This document shows, piece by piece, positions 16,811-25,328 of a stretch of 64,000 bases of DNA. The translations under genes were made by a program, and so were the position numbers. Position 1 is the first letter of the stretch. The number at the start of each line of letters is the position of its first letter. The notes beneath the pieces were generated by a model. The model saw nothing but the letters and a program-made list of their open reading frames with translations. It was not told the DNA's origin and made no database searches. The stretch is taken from the NCBI RefSeq assembly GCF_020097815.1, contig NZ_CP083663.1:1860001-1924000 (forward strand), given 5' to 3'. Source of the stretch: Haloprofundus salinisoli (GTDB lineage: Archaea > Halobacteriota > Halobacteria > Halobacteriales > Haloferacaceae).

Positions 16811-17960
16811 CGTTGACCAGGTTCTGGAGGTTGGTGTCGCTCTCGCGGTTTATCTCGTCGATGTTGTCCTGCGCCTCGATGGCGACCTGCTGGAGTTCCT
16901 TGATTCGGGGGACGTTCGTCACGCCCGACAGCAGGATGACGCTGGCGACGAAGCCGCTTCCGGTGACGGGATAGTCGCCGCCGCGGACCTCCATGCTACC
17001 GGTCTGCTCCTCGAGCCACTTGCGGCCGCGCTCTATTCCTTTCCGGTTGAGGTGCCGCGGTGGACCGGCCATCACGAGGAGTGCACGTTCGGTTCCCTCG
17101 ATCTCACAGGGGAGCGTCAGTCGTCCGAGCGCCGCCTTGCGAACGAGGCTCGTGATACGGTTCGTCGTATGCGCGGTGTCGAGCGTGTCGTCACCGCCGC
17201 CGTTACCGGTCAGCCGTGAGAGGAGTCCGCCGGACTGCTCTTCCTCGACGGATTCGGAGGCGTAGCCGACCGTGGAGACCCCACCGCCCGAGAGCGTGTT
17301 GATGATCTCGGAGGAGTCGACGACGCTCTCTGCGACTTCCTGACCCGCCTGAACCTCGCCCGCGCCGAAGAGGATGCCGAAGCGGCGGACGATCTCGTCG
17401 TTGATCTCGTCGTAGCCGCCCTGTACGGACTCACCGGTTTTCCGCCAGGCGTCGTTGTCGAAGACGAGCAGGTTGTCGACTTCGCGAACGAACGTCTGGA
17501 ACGAGCGGGCGGCGTTGAGCGTGTAGATACCACCCTCGTCGCTGCCCGGGAGGATGCCGAGACCGTAGACGGGTTCGGTGTAGATGCGCTTGAGATGCTT
17601 CGCGAGCACCGGCGCGCCACCGCTGCCGGTACCGCCGCCGAGACCCGAGACGACGAGGAACGCGTCCACCTCGTGGACCGGAATCCCGTCGATAGCGCCC
17701 TGTACCTCGTCGATGTCCTCCTCGGCGACTTCCGCGCCGAGTTCGTTGTCCGCGCCGACGCCGTGACCCTTGACGCGCGACTGTCCGATGAGCACGCGCT
17801 GTTCCTGCGGGATGTTCGTCAGACCCATCAGGTCCGCCTTCGCGGAGTTGACCGCGACCGCTGCCCGGACGATGTTGCTGCCGTGTCGCTCGTCGTACTC
17901 GACGAACTTGTCGACGATTTTCCCACCGGCTTGCCCGAAGCCGATCATTGCCAATTTCAT
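16779..17960 (-). CDS. cetZ: CetZ tubulin-like cytoskeletal protein (CetZ1 type)
   Basis: A 393-residue member of the archaeal tubulin/FtsZ superfamily. The N-terminal FGQAGGKIVDKF loop and the GTP-binding GGGTGSG (108-114) are intact, as are the tubulin-like NDAWR and NRIT segments. The C-terminus ends in an acidic DDEDELESLF tail like CetZ1. CetZ1 controls rod shape and motility in Haloferax volcanii. The start at 17960 follows TATA-like elements at about 17984-17993 and 18003-18012. A 10-bp palindrome lies further upstream. Confidence 0.95.
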   Translation of the reverse strand: MKLAMIGFGQAGGKIVDKFVEYDERHGSNIVRAAVAVNSAKADLMGLTNIPQEQRVLIGQSRVKGHGVGADNELGAEVAEEDIDEVQGAIDGIPVHEVDAFLVVSGLGGGTGSGGAPVLAKHLKRIYTEPVYGLGILPGSDEGGIYTLNAARSFQTFVREVDNLLVFDNDAWRKTGESVQGGYDEINDEIVRRFGILFGAGEVQAGQEVAESVVDSSEIINTLSGGGVSTVGYASESVEEEQSGGLLSRLTGNGGGDDTLDTAHTTNRITSLVRKAALGRLTLPCEIEGTERALLVMAGPPRHLNRKGIERGRKWLEEQTGSMEVRGGDYPVTGSGFVASVILLSGVTNVPRIKELQQVAIEAQDNIDEINRESDTNLQNLVNDDEDELESLF

Positions 17961-18031
17961 GCTTTCGCTCCCCTCGTCATTGTGTAAAAGCCAATACGAA
18001 TGTCGATATAAGCCTTATGATGGTAGAAAGT

Positions 18032-18041
18032 CAGCTAGCTG
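18032..18041. promoter_or_regulatory. 10-bp palindrome CAGCTAGCTG upstream of cetZ
   Basis: A perfect palindrome 20-30 bp upstream of the outer TATA-like element of cetZ, in a stretch of lower GC. The position suits a regulator-binding site, but no regulator is known to bind this sequence. Confidence 0.35.
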
Positions 18042-18218
18042 TGATGTTCAGGGGTGTCAATCTGTCTCAACGGCTCAGTGGTAATGGGTTCTTACATCGG
18101 ATGAAATGCCCGAAATCGGCGGTGTGAGTGGATTAAATGGATGAGTTAGTGACGAGTGTCGCTCAACGCATACTCGTCTTCTCGCCGACCCAGAACGCGT
18201 AAGATATCGAAAGTAAGC

Positions 18219-18232
18219 CGCCGTTACCGGCG
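18219..18232 (-). terminator. Hairpin directly after the NAD(P)-binding protein gene
   Basis: On the minus strand CGCCG-GTAA-CGGCG forms a 5-bp stem with a GNRA tetraloop right after the stop codon at 18234, followed by GGCTTACTTTCG. It resembles a weak terminator or 3'-end stabilising hairpin. Confidence 0.4.
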
Positions 18233-18233
18233 T

Positions 18234-19127
18234 TTACCGCGACGAATCGCGGAGATAGGCGCCGAGCGTTTTCAGATTTCTGTCACGTGTGCCGAACGCA
18301 CCGACGTCGTTGTCGCTCGTCGAGAGGTCGACCTGCAGCCCCCGGTATTGGTCTGCGCCCATCGGAAAACCCGGTATCTTGCCGCCGACGGTCAGCCCGA
18401 TGCCAGCGAATGCCATGGGGATGGGGACGACGTTCACCGACCGCCCGGAGGCTCCGTGGACTTGCTTCGCTATCTCCGCGAGCGTCAGGGTCTCCGGACC
18501 GCCGATCTGGTAGGTGTGGCCGACGTGTTCGTCGTTCTCGACGGCGTCGGCGAGCACGGAAGCCATGTCGCCGATCCAGATCGGCTGGAACTGGGTCTCC
18601 CCGCCGCCCGGAAGCGGCGTCACGTACGGAAGCGCGACGGTCTTGGTGAACGGGATGAACTCGCCACCGTCACCGAAAACCACCGTCGGACGGAGCATCA
18701 CCCAGTCGAGACCCGAATCCCTGACCACCTGTTCGGCCTCTCCCTTCGCTCGGAGGTACGCCGTCGGTCCGTTCGGGTCCGCGTGTATCGCGCTCATCTG
18801 GACGAGTTTCGGAACGCCGTGCGCCTCGGCGGCTTTCACGACGTTCTCGGTACCGCCGAGGTGGACCTCGAAGTGTTTCTCGTTGCCACCGCTGGGTTTG
18901 AAAAGCGGCGACAGCGCGACGAGGTTGATGACGACATCTTTCCCCTCGAATGCTCCCTGCAGGGAGTCGTAGGCGGTCACGTCGCCGCGGGCGGTTTCGA
19001 CCCCCGGCGGCAGGTCCTCGTCTTCGGGACTCCTCGACAGCACCGTCACCTCGTGGCCGCGGTCGAGCAGTTCCGCCGCGAGGTGCGTTCCGACGAATCC
19101 AGTTCCGCCGACGACGAGCACGTTCAT
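18234..19127 (-). CDS. NAD(P)-binding protein, complex I NDUFA9-like (atypical SDR)
   Basis: A 297-residue Rossmann-fold protein of the atypical short-chain dehydrogenase group that includes the NDUFA9-like and NAD(P)H-binding families. The dinucleotide loop is GGTGFVG (7-13). The catalytic Tyr-x3-Lys has the form YLRAK (about 143-147), so activity is possible but the substrate is unknown. The start at 19127 is well supported. It stands alone between cetZ and thymidylate kinase. Confidence 0.85.
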   Translation of the reverse strand: MNVLVVGGTGFVGTHLAAELLDRGHEVTVLSRSPEDEDLPPGVETARGDVTAYDSLQGAFEGKDVVINLVALSPLFKPSGGNEKHFEVHLGGTENVVKAAEAHGVPKLVQMSAIHADPNGPTAYLRAKGEAEQVVRDSGLDWVMLRPTVVFGDGGEFIPFTKTVALPYVTPLPGGGETQFQPIWIGDMASVLADAVENDEHVGHTYQIGGPETLTLAEIAKQVHGASGRSVNVVPIPMAFAGIGLTVGGKIPGFPMGADQYRGLQVDLSTSDNDVGAFGTRDRNLKTLGAYLRDSSR

Positions 19128-19254
19128 ACGAATACTGTCGGACGGACTGAACGTAAAGCTACCGCGCTATTCTGCCGCAGTTGCCCGTTTTCCCGGTCGA
19201 GGCGGCCGTTTTTCGCCTCAGTCATCCCACTACCGCCGGCGCGGAGAGCTATCA

Positions 19255-19262
19255 ATACTTAA
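19255..19262 (+). promoter_or_regulatory. TATA box of thymidylate kinase
   Basis: ATACTTAA is centred about 29 nt before the ATG at 19288, consistent with a leaderless transcript. Confidence 0.55.
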
Positions 19263-19287
19263 GCGCGGCCACCGACTCCACCCGGAC

Positions 19288-19884
19288 ATGCTCATCACGC
19301 TGGAGGGGCTCGACGGCAGCGGGAAGACGACGGTGTGGGAGGCGTTACACGACTCCCACCCCGACGCCGTCTTCACCCGCGAACCGACGAACTCGTGGTA
19401 CGGCGACGCGGTCAACCGCGCCATCCGCGACGACGACGCCGACCCGCTGGCCTCGCTGTTTCTCTTTACGGCGGACCACGCCGACCACCTCTCGCGGGTG
19501 ATTCGACCCGCGCTGGCCGACGGCGAACTCGTCGTCTCCGACCGCTACTCGGACTCCCGCTACGCCTATCAGGCGGTCGAACTCCAGCAGTCCGAGATAA
19601 ACCGCCCGCTGGAGTATATTCGCGGCATCCACGCCGCCTTCACCCGCCCACCGGACGCGACCATCTACTTCGACGTCGACCCGGAGACGGCGGCGGCGCG
19701 AAGCGGCGCGACCAACAAGTTCGAACAAGTCGAATATCTCGCCTCGGTCCGCGCGAACTACGAGCGACTCCTCGACGCCGAACGGCACCGATTCGTCCGC
19801 GTCGACGCGACGAAATCGCCCGAGGAAGTCATCGACCGGGTCGAAGACGCCGTCGACAGACTCGTCGCCGCCCACGACGACTGA
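19288..19884 (+). CDS. tmk: Thymidylate kinase
   Basis: A 198-residue dTMP kinase making dTDP for DNA synthesis. The P-loop is GLDGSGKT (7-14), the DRY-type motif is [12 protein letters not shown], and TREPT binds dTMP. The LID region is short ([12 protein letters not shown]) with few basic residues. Length and all core motifs are normal for the archaeal enzyme. A TATA box lies 29 nt upstream. Confidence 0.94.
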   Translation: MLITLEGLDGSGKTTVWEALHDSHPDAVFTREPTNSWYGDAVNRAIRDDDADPLASLFLFTADHADHLSRVIRPALADGELVVSDRYSDSRYAYQAVELQQSEINRPLEYIRGIHAAFTRPPDATIYFDVDPETAAARSGATNKFEQVEYLASVRANYERLLDAERHRFVRVDATKSPEEVIDRVEDAVDRLVAAHDD

Positions 19885-19969
19885 GCGAACCGCCGCGTCG
19901 GGCAAGGAGGTGCCGTCCGACGCGAATGTGGCGACGCGTTGATATACCGCGCATCGGATGTTCACCACG

Positions 19970-20833
19970 ATGCCCTCCAAACTCGCTCCGCTCGCGGTCG
20001 TCGCGCTCCTCCTGCTGTCGGGTTGCGGCGGTTTCCTCGGTGAGTCGACGCCGACCCCGTCGAGCGGGAAGCAGACAGAAGAGCCTGCAAAGTGGCTCGC
20101 GCCCGGACTGACGAGCGACGGCGTCACCGACGCGGAGGCGCTCGCGTCGACGCACCGTCGGTCAGTGGAGTCGCAGTCGCGGACAGCGATTCGGACCCAG
20201 ACGTTCAGCGCAGAGAACGAAACCGTCGTCGCCAATACGACCACTGTCATACGCATGAATGGGGGGCGTGGTCCACAATTCGTCGAAACACGGTCGCACG
20301 GCCCGACAAACGTGACGCACGCTCCGAAACGGAGCATGGTCTGGTACAATCCGAAGACCTCCGAATTCGCCGGGTCCAGCGAATCGAAAGATAGGGCCGT
20401 TCACTATACCTATCATCCGGAACGTGACATAGTACTCGTGGTCAACGGCACGTATTCGGACCGACTCTACAGCCTGTTCACACTCATAAATACCAGTGTC
20501 GACCCTGAGACAGTCAGCAATTCGGTTCACCGTCTCGAAGGTTCGAAACGGCAACTGCGGTTCGAGAGCGAACAGCTCCGAAACGTCACGTTCACGGCCC
20601 GAGTCGACTACACAGGAGTCGTCCGTTCCTACGAACTACGGTACGAGACGGAGCGAGACGGGATGCCAGTGCAAGTAACCGAACGGGTGCGTATCACGAA
20701 CCTCGGGACGACCGAAGTCGAACGCCCTGAGTGGGTCGAGACGGCGAAGAACCAAGAAGGGCAATCGACCAGCGCCGACGAGTTACCGGCCGACCCCAAG
20801 AACAGGTCGGCGGCGAACTCCACCACTTCGTAA
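19970..20833 (+). CDS. Haloarchaeal lipoprotein of unknown function (DUF7537-like)
   Basis: A 287-residue exported protein. The lipobox LLSGC places the lipidated Cys at 19. The mature part begins with a Ser/Thr/Pro linker and continues as a beta-rich domain that may resemble the outer-membrane-carrier-like lipoproteins annotated DUF7537 in haloarchaea. I preferred the ATG at 19970 over 19958 because the signal is then compact. From about 20180 to 20720 the base use is visibly less GC-rich than in neighbouring genes, suggesting relaxed selection or transfer. The function is unknown. Confidence 0.72.
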   Translation: MPSKLAPLAVVALLLLSGCGGFLGESTPTPSSGKQTEEPAKWLAPGLTSDGVTDAEALASTHRRSVESQSRTAIRTQTFSAENETVVANTTTVIRMNGGRGPQFVETRSHGPTNVTHAPKRSMVWYNPKTSEFAGSSESKDRAVHYTYHPERDIVLVVNGTYSDRLYSLFTLINTSVDPETVSNSVHRLEGSKRQLRFESEQLRNVTFTARVDYTGVVRSYELRYETERDGMPVQVTERVRITNLGTTEVERPEWVETAKNQEGQSTSADELPADPKNRSAANSTTS

Positions 20834-20837
20834 CTCC

Positions 20838-21146
20838 TCAGCGGGTGTCGGGAACACTGTACTCGTCGGGCGACGGCATGTAGAGCACGTCGATGGTGAA
20901 ACCGAGCGCCAGCGGCATGCCGACCAGCAGTCCGAGCGTCCCCATCTGGCCGAGCTCGAGCGGGACGAGCTGTCCGGTGACGAGCGTCAGCGCCAACAGC
21001 GCGAGCGGGATGAGGACGACGGCGTACAGCACCGTCCCCCACTGGGTGTTCAGACGCAGCCGAAGAAAGCGCGTCATCACCGCGGCGACGAACGTGTGGG
21101 CGACGAACGCAAGCCCGAGTACGACCACTCCGAGGACCGAGACCAT
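20838..21146 (-). CDS. Small membrane protein, about three helices
   Basis: A 102-residue hydrophobic protein of unknown family with helices at about 4-24, 35-60 and 66-88. The ATG at 21146 starts directly in the first helix; the longer frame upstream is Arg-rich and improbable. It converges on the lipoprotein gene with a 4-nt gap and is divergent from the E1-alpha gene. Confidence 0.65.
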   Translation of the reverse strand: MVSVLGVVVLGLAFVAHTFVAAVMTRFLRLRLNTQWGTVLYAVVLIPLALLALTLVTGQLVPLELGQMGTLGLLVGMPLALGFTIDVLYMPSPDEYSVPDTR

Positions 21147-21277
21147 GACCGACCTACGGACCGCGCGCTCTTTGGACTGTCGGAACCGCGACGAACGTCG
21201 GAACGACCACCGTCGCGTCGACCGTCGCCGCGTTGGACCGACCCACTTTATCACGAATCCTCACCGACACGTGTGTC

Positions 21278-22324
21278 ATGCACCGACTCATCGACGACCG
21301 GTCGCTCTCGGAGTCGTCGCTTTCGGCCGACGACGCCCGAGCGGCGTACGTCGACATGGTTCGAACGCGGCGGTTCGACGAGCGCGCGCTGGCGCTCCAG
21401 CGGCGCGGGTGGATGAGCGGGTATCCCCCGTTTCTCGGCCAGGAGGCGTCGCAGGTCGGCGCGGCGCACGCGATGGCCGACGACGACTGGCTCTTTCCGA
21501 CCTACCGCTCCAACGCCCTCCAGATCGCCCGCGGCGTCCCGATGAGCGACATCCTCCGCTTCCGCCGCGGCTACCCCGAGTACCACTCCGACCACGACGT
21601 GCCGGTGTTCCCGCAGGCGGTTCCCATCGCCAGCCAGATACCGCACGCTGCCGGCGCGGGGATGGCGCGGAACTATCGGGAAAACGACGAAGCGATGCTC
21701 GCCTGCTTCGGCGACGGCGCGACGAGCGAGGGCGACTTCCACGAAGGGCTGAACTTCGCGGGCGTCTTCGACGCGCCGGTCGTCTTCTTCTGCGAGAACA
21801 ACGAGTGGGCCATCTCGCTGCCGCGGGACCGACAGACCGCCAGCGAGTCCATCGCCGTGAAGGCCGAGGCGTACGGTATCGAGGGCGTCCGGGTCGACGG
21901 CAACGACCCGCTCGCGGTCCGCGAGACGGTCGCCGAGGCGCTCGAATCGGCCCGGAGCGGTTCACCCGTGCTGGTCGAGAGCCTCACGTACCGCCGCGGC
22001 GCACACACGACCGCCGACGACCCCTCCGTCTACCGCGACGACGACCCCGACCTCCCCGAGTGGCGCACCCGCGACCCGCTCGAACGGTTCGAGGAGTTCC
22101 TGCGCGCCGAAGGTGTCGTCGACGACGAGTTCGTCGAGGGCGTGTACGAGGACGCCAACGAGGAGCTGTCCGAGGCCGTCGAAGTCGCCGAATCCGGCCC
22201 CCGAGCGGACCCCGACGAGCTGTTCGACTTCGTCTACGAGTCGCTGCCGCCGGAGCTCGAAGTCCAGCGCGAGCGGATGTACCGTTCGATAGCGAACCAC
22301 GACCCGCAGGAACTGGACCGATAG
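21278..22324 (+). CDS. Lone E1 component alpha subunit of a 2-oxoacid dehydrogenase-type enzyme
   Basis: A 348-residue thiamine-diphosphate enzyme subunit. The cofactor motif GDGATSEGDFHEG...ENNEW is complete, as is the RRGAHTTADDPS phosphorylation-loop region. It resembles the alpha subunit at 57647 but has no beta subunit, E2 or E3 beside it. Alpha subunits normally need beta for activity, so it may pair with a beta encoded elsewhere. The ATG at 21278 gives the standard length. Its substrate (pyruvate, branched-chain oxoacid or acetoin) cannot be told from sequence. Confidence 0.85.
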   Translation: MHRLIDDRSLSESSLSADDARAAYVDMVRTRRFDERALALQRRGWMSGYPPFLGQEASQVGAAHAMADDDWLFPTYRSNALQIARGVPMSDILRFRRGYPEYHSDHDVPVFPQAVPIASQIPHAAGAGMARNYRENDEAMLACFGDGATSEGDFHEGLNFAGVFDAPVVFFCENNEWAISLPRDRQTASESIAVKAEAYGIEGVRVDGNDPLAVRETVAEALESARSGSPVLVESLTYRRGAHTTADDPSVYRDDDPDLPEWRTRDPLERFEEFLRAEGVVDDEFVEGVYEDANEELSEAVEVAESGPRADPDELFDFVYESLPPELEVQRERMYRSIANHDPQELDR

Positions 22325-22354
22325 CGCTCGCGCCGACGGCCAGCGGCCACCGAC

Positions 22355-23305
22355 TCACCGAATCGGGATCGACCGCGTCGACGCGTCCCGCTCTTCGGCT
22401 CTCTCGACCAACCGTTCGATACGCGCCTCCAGCGGCGGGTGCGTCGACAGCAGGCGCCCCAGTCGCGTCTCGTCCTCGGGCCTCGATGTCGGCGTCGGGA
22501 GGCCGAAGAAGAGATTCAGCGGCGACTCCGTCGCCTGCTGGAGCTGCTTGAGCGCGCGAGCGAGCGAGAGCGGTCGCCCCGTCACTTCGACGGCTCTGTC
22601 GTCGGCGGCGAACTCCCGACGACGCGAGTACGCGCGGACGAACAGCGTCAGCCCGACCGCGACGAGCGTGACGAGGCCGCCGACGCCGTACTCGCCGTTC
22701 GACAGCGGAGTCGCCGTCGGCGCACCGCGGAGCCACGCAGTCGCCCGGGCGACGCCCTCGAAGAACAGCGCGACGGGTAACAACGCGACCGCGAGTACGC
22801 TGACCACAGTCCGAAGCGCGCTGACGGCGAACGTCTGCACCAGTCCGTCGTACCCCTCCAGATGCGCGAGTTCGTGCACCAACAGTGCCTCGAACTCGTC
22901 GCCCGAGAGCATCCGAAACAGCGAGCGGTCGACGACGACGATGCCGTCTCTCGGGCCGCCGAGGGCGAACGCGTTCGGCGCGACGAGACGCGCGACGTAC
23001 ACCGTCGGCGTCGCAATCTCCATGCACTCACACAGCACGTCGAGTCGGCGATAGAGTCCCGGCGCGCGCTCGGGGACGAGGCGAGTCGCTTCGACGCTCG
23101 CCAACAGTCTCGGGGTCCCGAAGCGGTAGTTGACCCACGCCGTCAGGAAGACGACGCCCGCGACGAGAGTGACGCTCACCGCCGGTTCGGGGCGGACCGA
23201 CCAGAGGAGGACGAGAAACCGGTACGTCAGGAGGGCTAAGACGGCGTAGAGCACGAGAAGCGACAGCCCCACCCCGGCCGCGAACGCGCGGAAGAGAAGT
23301 CGCAT
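22355..23305 (-). CDS. M48-family membrane zinc protease (HtpX-like)
   Basis: A 316-residue membrane peptidase. Helices at about 10-35 and 42-62 precede the catalytic HELAH (His144, Glu145, His148). Two more hydrophobic segments follow, then the third zinc ligand in REFAADDRA. This is the HtpX/Ste24-like layout for quality control of membrane proteins. The C-terminus ends with the THPPLEARIERL segment typical of the family. It stands alone, convergent with the E1-alpha gene. Confidence 0.9.
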   Translation of the reverse strand: MRLLFRAFAAGVGLSLLVLYAVLALLTYRFLVLLWSVRPEPAVSVTLVAGVVFLTAWVNYRFGTPRLLASVEATRLVPERAPGLYRRLDVLCECMEIATPTVYVARLVAPNAFALGGPRDGIVVVDRSLFRMLSGDEFEALLVHELAHLEGYDGLVQTFAVSALRTVVSVLAVALLPVALFFEGVARATAWLRGAPTATPLSNGEYGVGGLVTLVAVGLTLFVRAYSRRREFAADDRAVEVTGRPLSLARALKQLQQATESPLNLFFGLPTPTSRPEDETRLGRLLSTHPPLEARIERLVERAEERDASTRSIPIR

Positions 23306-23371
23306 AGACGAGGTACGTCGGGTTGGTTCAAACAGTTGTTGTCGGTGGGTCTCGCTCTCTCCCGCCGTCGC

Positions 23372-23605
23372 TCAGTCCTCGAGCGAGATGTAGGTTTTCG
23401 TGTCGGTGACGCCCTGCAGCCCCTGAATCCCCGACGAGGCGGTCTTGAGCACGTCGTACACCTCCTCGGCGTCCACCTCCACGATAACGTCGTGCGCGCC
23501 CGCGACGATGTGCGCCTCCGTCACTCGTTCGAGCTCGCGGATGGGCGCAACCAACTGCTCTGACTCACCGGCCCCCGTCTTCACCATGATGAACGCGTGA
23601 ACCAT
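23372..23605 (-). CDS. Stand-alone Lrp/AsnC ligand-binding (RAM) domain protein
   Basis: A 77-residue protein made only of the RAM (ligand-binding) domain of Lrp/AsnC regulators, with no helix-turn-helix. The AFIMVKTGAGE start and GVTDTKTYISLED end match the family. It is divergent from trkA, and a paralogue follows trkA. Such proteins probably bind a small ligand and act by contact with another protein. A GTTAC-N3-GTAAC inverted repeat lies just upstream. Confidence 0.86.
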   Translation of the reverse strand: MVHAFIMVKTGAGESEQLVAPIRELERVTEAHIVAGAHDVIVEVDAEEVYDVLKTASSGIQGLQGVTDTKTYISLED

Positions 23606-23613
23606 CGTGGTGT

Positions 23614-23626
23614 GTTACTCGGTAAC
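23614..23626. promoter_or_regulatory. Inverted repeat GTTAC-TCG-GTAAC between RAM protein and trkA
   Basis: A perfect 5-bp inverted repeat with a 3-nt centre, 9 nt upstream of the RAM-protein ATG in the divergent promoter region. The position suggests an operator for the RAM gene or for both genes; the binding protein is unknown. Confidence 0.4.
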
Positions 23627-23669
23627 GTGGCAAAAAGGTTCCCCCGGAGCGGAATCGACGAACGGGGGT

Positions 23670-23678
23670 AAGGTTATT
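23670..23678 (+). promoter_or_regulatory. TATA box of trkA
   Basis: AAGGTTATT is centred about 29 nt before the ATG at 23704, between G and C runs. Confidence 0.5.
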
Positions 23679-23703
23679 CCCCCCCGACGACGTACGCTGT
23701 TCT

Positions 23704-24390
23704 ATGCGGTTCGTTATCATTGGTGCCGGCCGTGTCGGGCTCCGGACGGCGCGCGTCCTCCGCGAGGAAGGCCACGACGTGACGCTCATCGAACGGGACG
23801 GCGACCACGCCGAACGCGCCCGCGCCAGCGGGTTCGAGGTCGTCGAGGGAGACGGCTCCCGCGAGCCGATACTGGAGTCGGCGGGCGTCGACGAAGCCGA
23901 CGCGCTCGGCGCGCTCACGAGCGACCTGAACGTCAACTTCGCGGCCTGCATGATCGGCAAGCATCACGGTTGCCGGACGGTGATGCGCATCGACGAGGAC
24001 TACCGCGAGGAGATCTACAAGAAGTACGCCGAGGAGGTCGACGAGATCGTCTACCCCGAGCGACTCGGCGCTATCGGCGCGAAGAACGCCTTGCTCGGCG
24101 GTTCGATTCGCGCCATCGCCGACATCGCCCAGAGCCTCCAGGTGCTTCTCATCACGATCACCGACGAGTCGCCGATGAACGGCTACACGATAAGCGAAGT
24201 CGCGCTCCCGTCGGAGTCGCGCATCCTCGCGTTCGGCAAGGACGGCGACGCGATGGGGATTCCGCTCCCCGACGACTCGCTGGAGACGGGCGACCGGGTG
24301 GCCGTGCTCGCGGACTTCTCGGTGCTCGACGAGGTGCGACAGCTACTCGTCGGCGACAGTTCGATGGCCGCCGCCGTGGGGGGTGACTGA
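23704..24390 (+). CDS. trkA: TrkA potassium-uptake regulatory subunit
   Basis: A 228-residue peripheral protein with an N-terminal RCK/TrkA-N domain (GAGRVG at 7-12, binding NAD(H) or ATP) and a C-terminal TrkA-C domain from about 140. It gates a TrkH-type potassium transporter on the inner membrane face, central to salt-in osmoadaptation in haloarchaea. No trkH is in the window. The downstream RAM gene starts 2 nt after the trkA stop, so they form an operon. Confidence 0.93.
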   Translation: MRFVIIGAGRVGLRTARVLREEGHDVTLIERDGDHAERARASGFEVVEGDGSREPILESAGVDEADALGALTSDLNVNFAACMIGKHHGCRTVMRIDEDYREEIYKKYAEEVDEIVYPERLGAIGAKNALLGGSIRAIADIAQSLQVLLITITDESPMNGYTISEVALPSESRILAFGKDGDAMGIPLPDDSLETGDRVAVLADFSVLDEVRQLLVGDSSMAAAVGGD

Positions 24391-24392
24391 GA

Positions 24393-24623
24393 ATGGTCAC
24401 CGCCTACGTGATGGTGAAAGCCAACACCGGCGAAGCCGAACGACTCCGCGAGGAGATCTCGTCGCTCGACGGCGTCGTCGACGCGCACATCGTCGCCGGC
24501 GACGTCGACATCATCGCCAAAGTGACCGTCGACACGCCCGCGGAGGTCAAGAACATCTCCGCGACGCAGATTCAGGGCATCGACGGCGTCGAAGATACGC
24601 AGACGTACATCTCGATGGACTGA
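24393..24623 (+). CDS. Stand-alone RAM-domain protein cotranscribed with trkA
   Basis: A 76-residue RAM (Lrp ligand-binding) domain without DNA-binding domain, a paralogue of the protein at 23372 (both start with a V-x-A-[YF]-[IV]-MVK pattern and end in D-T-[QK]-TYIS). The stop of trkA and this ATG are separated by only 2 nt. The layout suggests the RAM proteins sense a ligand and modulate TrkA or the transporter. That role is an inference from gene order. Confidence 0.86.
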   Translation: MVTAYVMVKANTGEAERLREEISSLDGVVDAHIVAGDVDIIAKVTVDTPAEVKNISATQIQGIDGVEDTQTYISMD

Positions 24624-24659
24624 GCGCGAGCGACTCGCCTCGACAGCCAACTTCGCCCG

Positions 24660-24677
24660 GCCCGGTTTTTTCCGCTT
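24660..24677 (+). terminator. T-tract terminator after the trkA operon
   Basis: A run of six T (24666-24671) and a second TTTT follow a GC-rich stretch between convergent genes. Oligo-T after coding ends is the usual archaeal termination signal. Confidence 0.5.
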
Positions 24678-25178
24678 TTACTCCGCGGGGTCACTGCCGC
24701 CGGCCTGGTACGCCTGCGAGAGCATCGACGACACTGGTTCGGCGTACTCGTAGCCGGGGATGATGCCCTGAGCGTACGTCCCCTCGACGAAGTCGACGAG
24801 CGCACCCGCGTCGTCGACGCCGCGCCGCTCGTTGATGTCCTCGAACGACAGCTCGACGGTCGCGTGCCGGCCCGTCTCCGATACCGTGGGTTCGAGATCG
24901 CGTTCGACGGCGGTGACGCCGCCGACGTCGACGACGCGCAGTTCGAAGGTCTCGTACCACCCCTCTTCGACGACGTCGGCCACTTCGTCGTCGGTCACCT
25001 CGTCGAGCATCGGGACGCGGACGGTCACGTCGTAGGCGATTTTGCCACCTTCTCCGGGCGACACCTCGACGATACCCTCGAAGGGGCTCTTTACGGATTC
25101 GTAGGTCGTCTCGTCCACTCTCTCGAACGACGCGTGGTCGCGGAAGGCGCGGTGCACGCGGTCGGGAACGTCTGTCAT
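24678..25178 (-). CDS. Conserved haloarchaeal protein (DUF5813-like)
   Basis: A 166-residue acidic cytoplasmic protein. The middle (SPFEGIVEVSPGEGGKIAYDVTVRVPMLDEV) and the FVEGTYAQGIIPGYEY segment are distinctive and recall the haloarchaeal DUF5813 family. The function is unknown. The ATG at 25178 is chosen because the upstream frame is basic and unlike the rest. It converges on the trkA operon and diverges from a membrane protein. Confidence 0.7.
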   Translation of the reverse strand: MTDVPDRVHRAFRDHASFERVDETTYESVKSPFEGIVEVSPGEGGKIAYDVTVRVPMLDEVTDDEVADVVEEGWYETFELRVVDVGGVTAVERDLEPTVSETGRHATVELSFEDINERRGVDDAGALVDFVEGTYAQGIIPGYEYAEPVSSMLSQAYQAGGSDPAE

Positions 25179-25292
25179 CGGTGGAGGAAGGCGCTCGCGG
25201 GAGAAAAACGACTCGCGTTTGGCGGCGCGTCGTTTCGGTCCTCGGATCCCGAAGTGGGGTTTCCCCGCCACACCCACCGCGATGACGACAAG

Positions 25293-25300
25293 ATATTTAC
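25293..25300 (+). promoter_or_regulatory. TATA box of the membrane protein at 25329
   Basis: ATATTTAC is centred about 32 nt before the ATG at 25329. Confidence 0.5.
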
Positions 25301-25328
25301 AGATACTCCGAAACTCTGCGCCTGACAG

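Noticed and set aside
18120-18210. Small minus-strand open frame reading DILRVLGRREDEYAL
   Set aside because: No start codon and only about 22 residues; no support beyond local codon choice.
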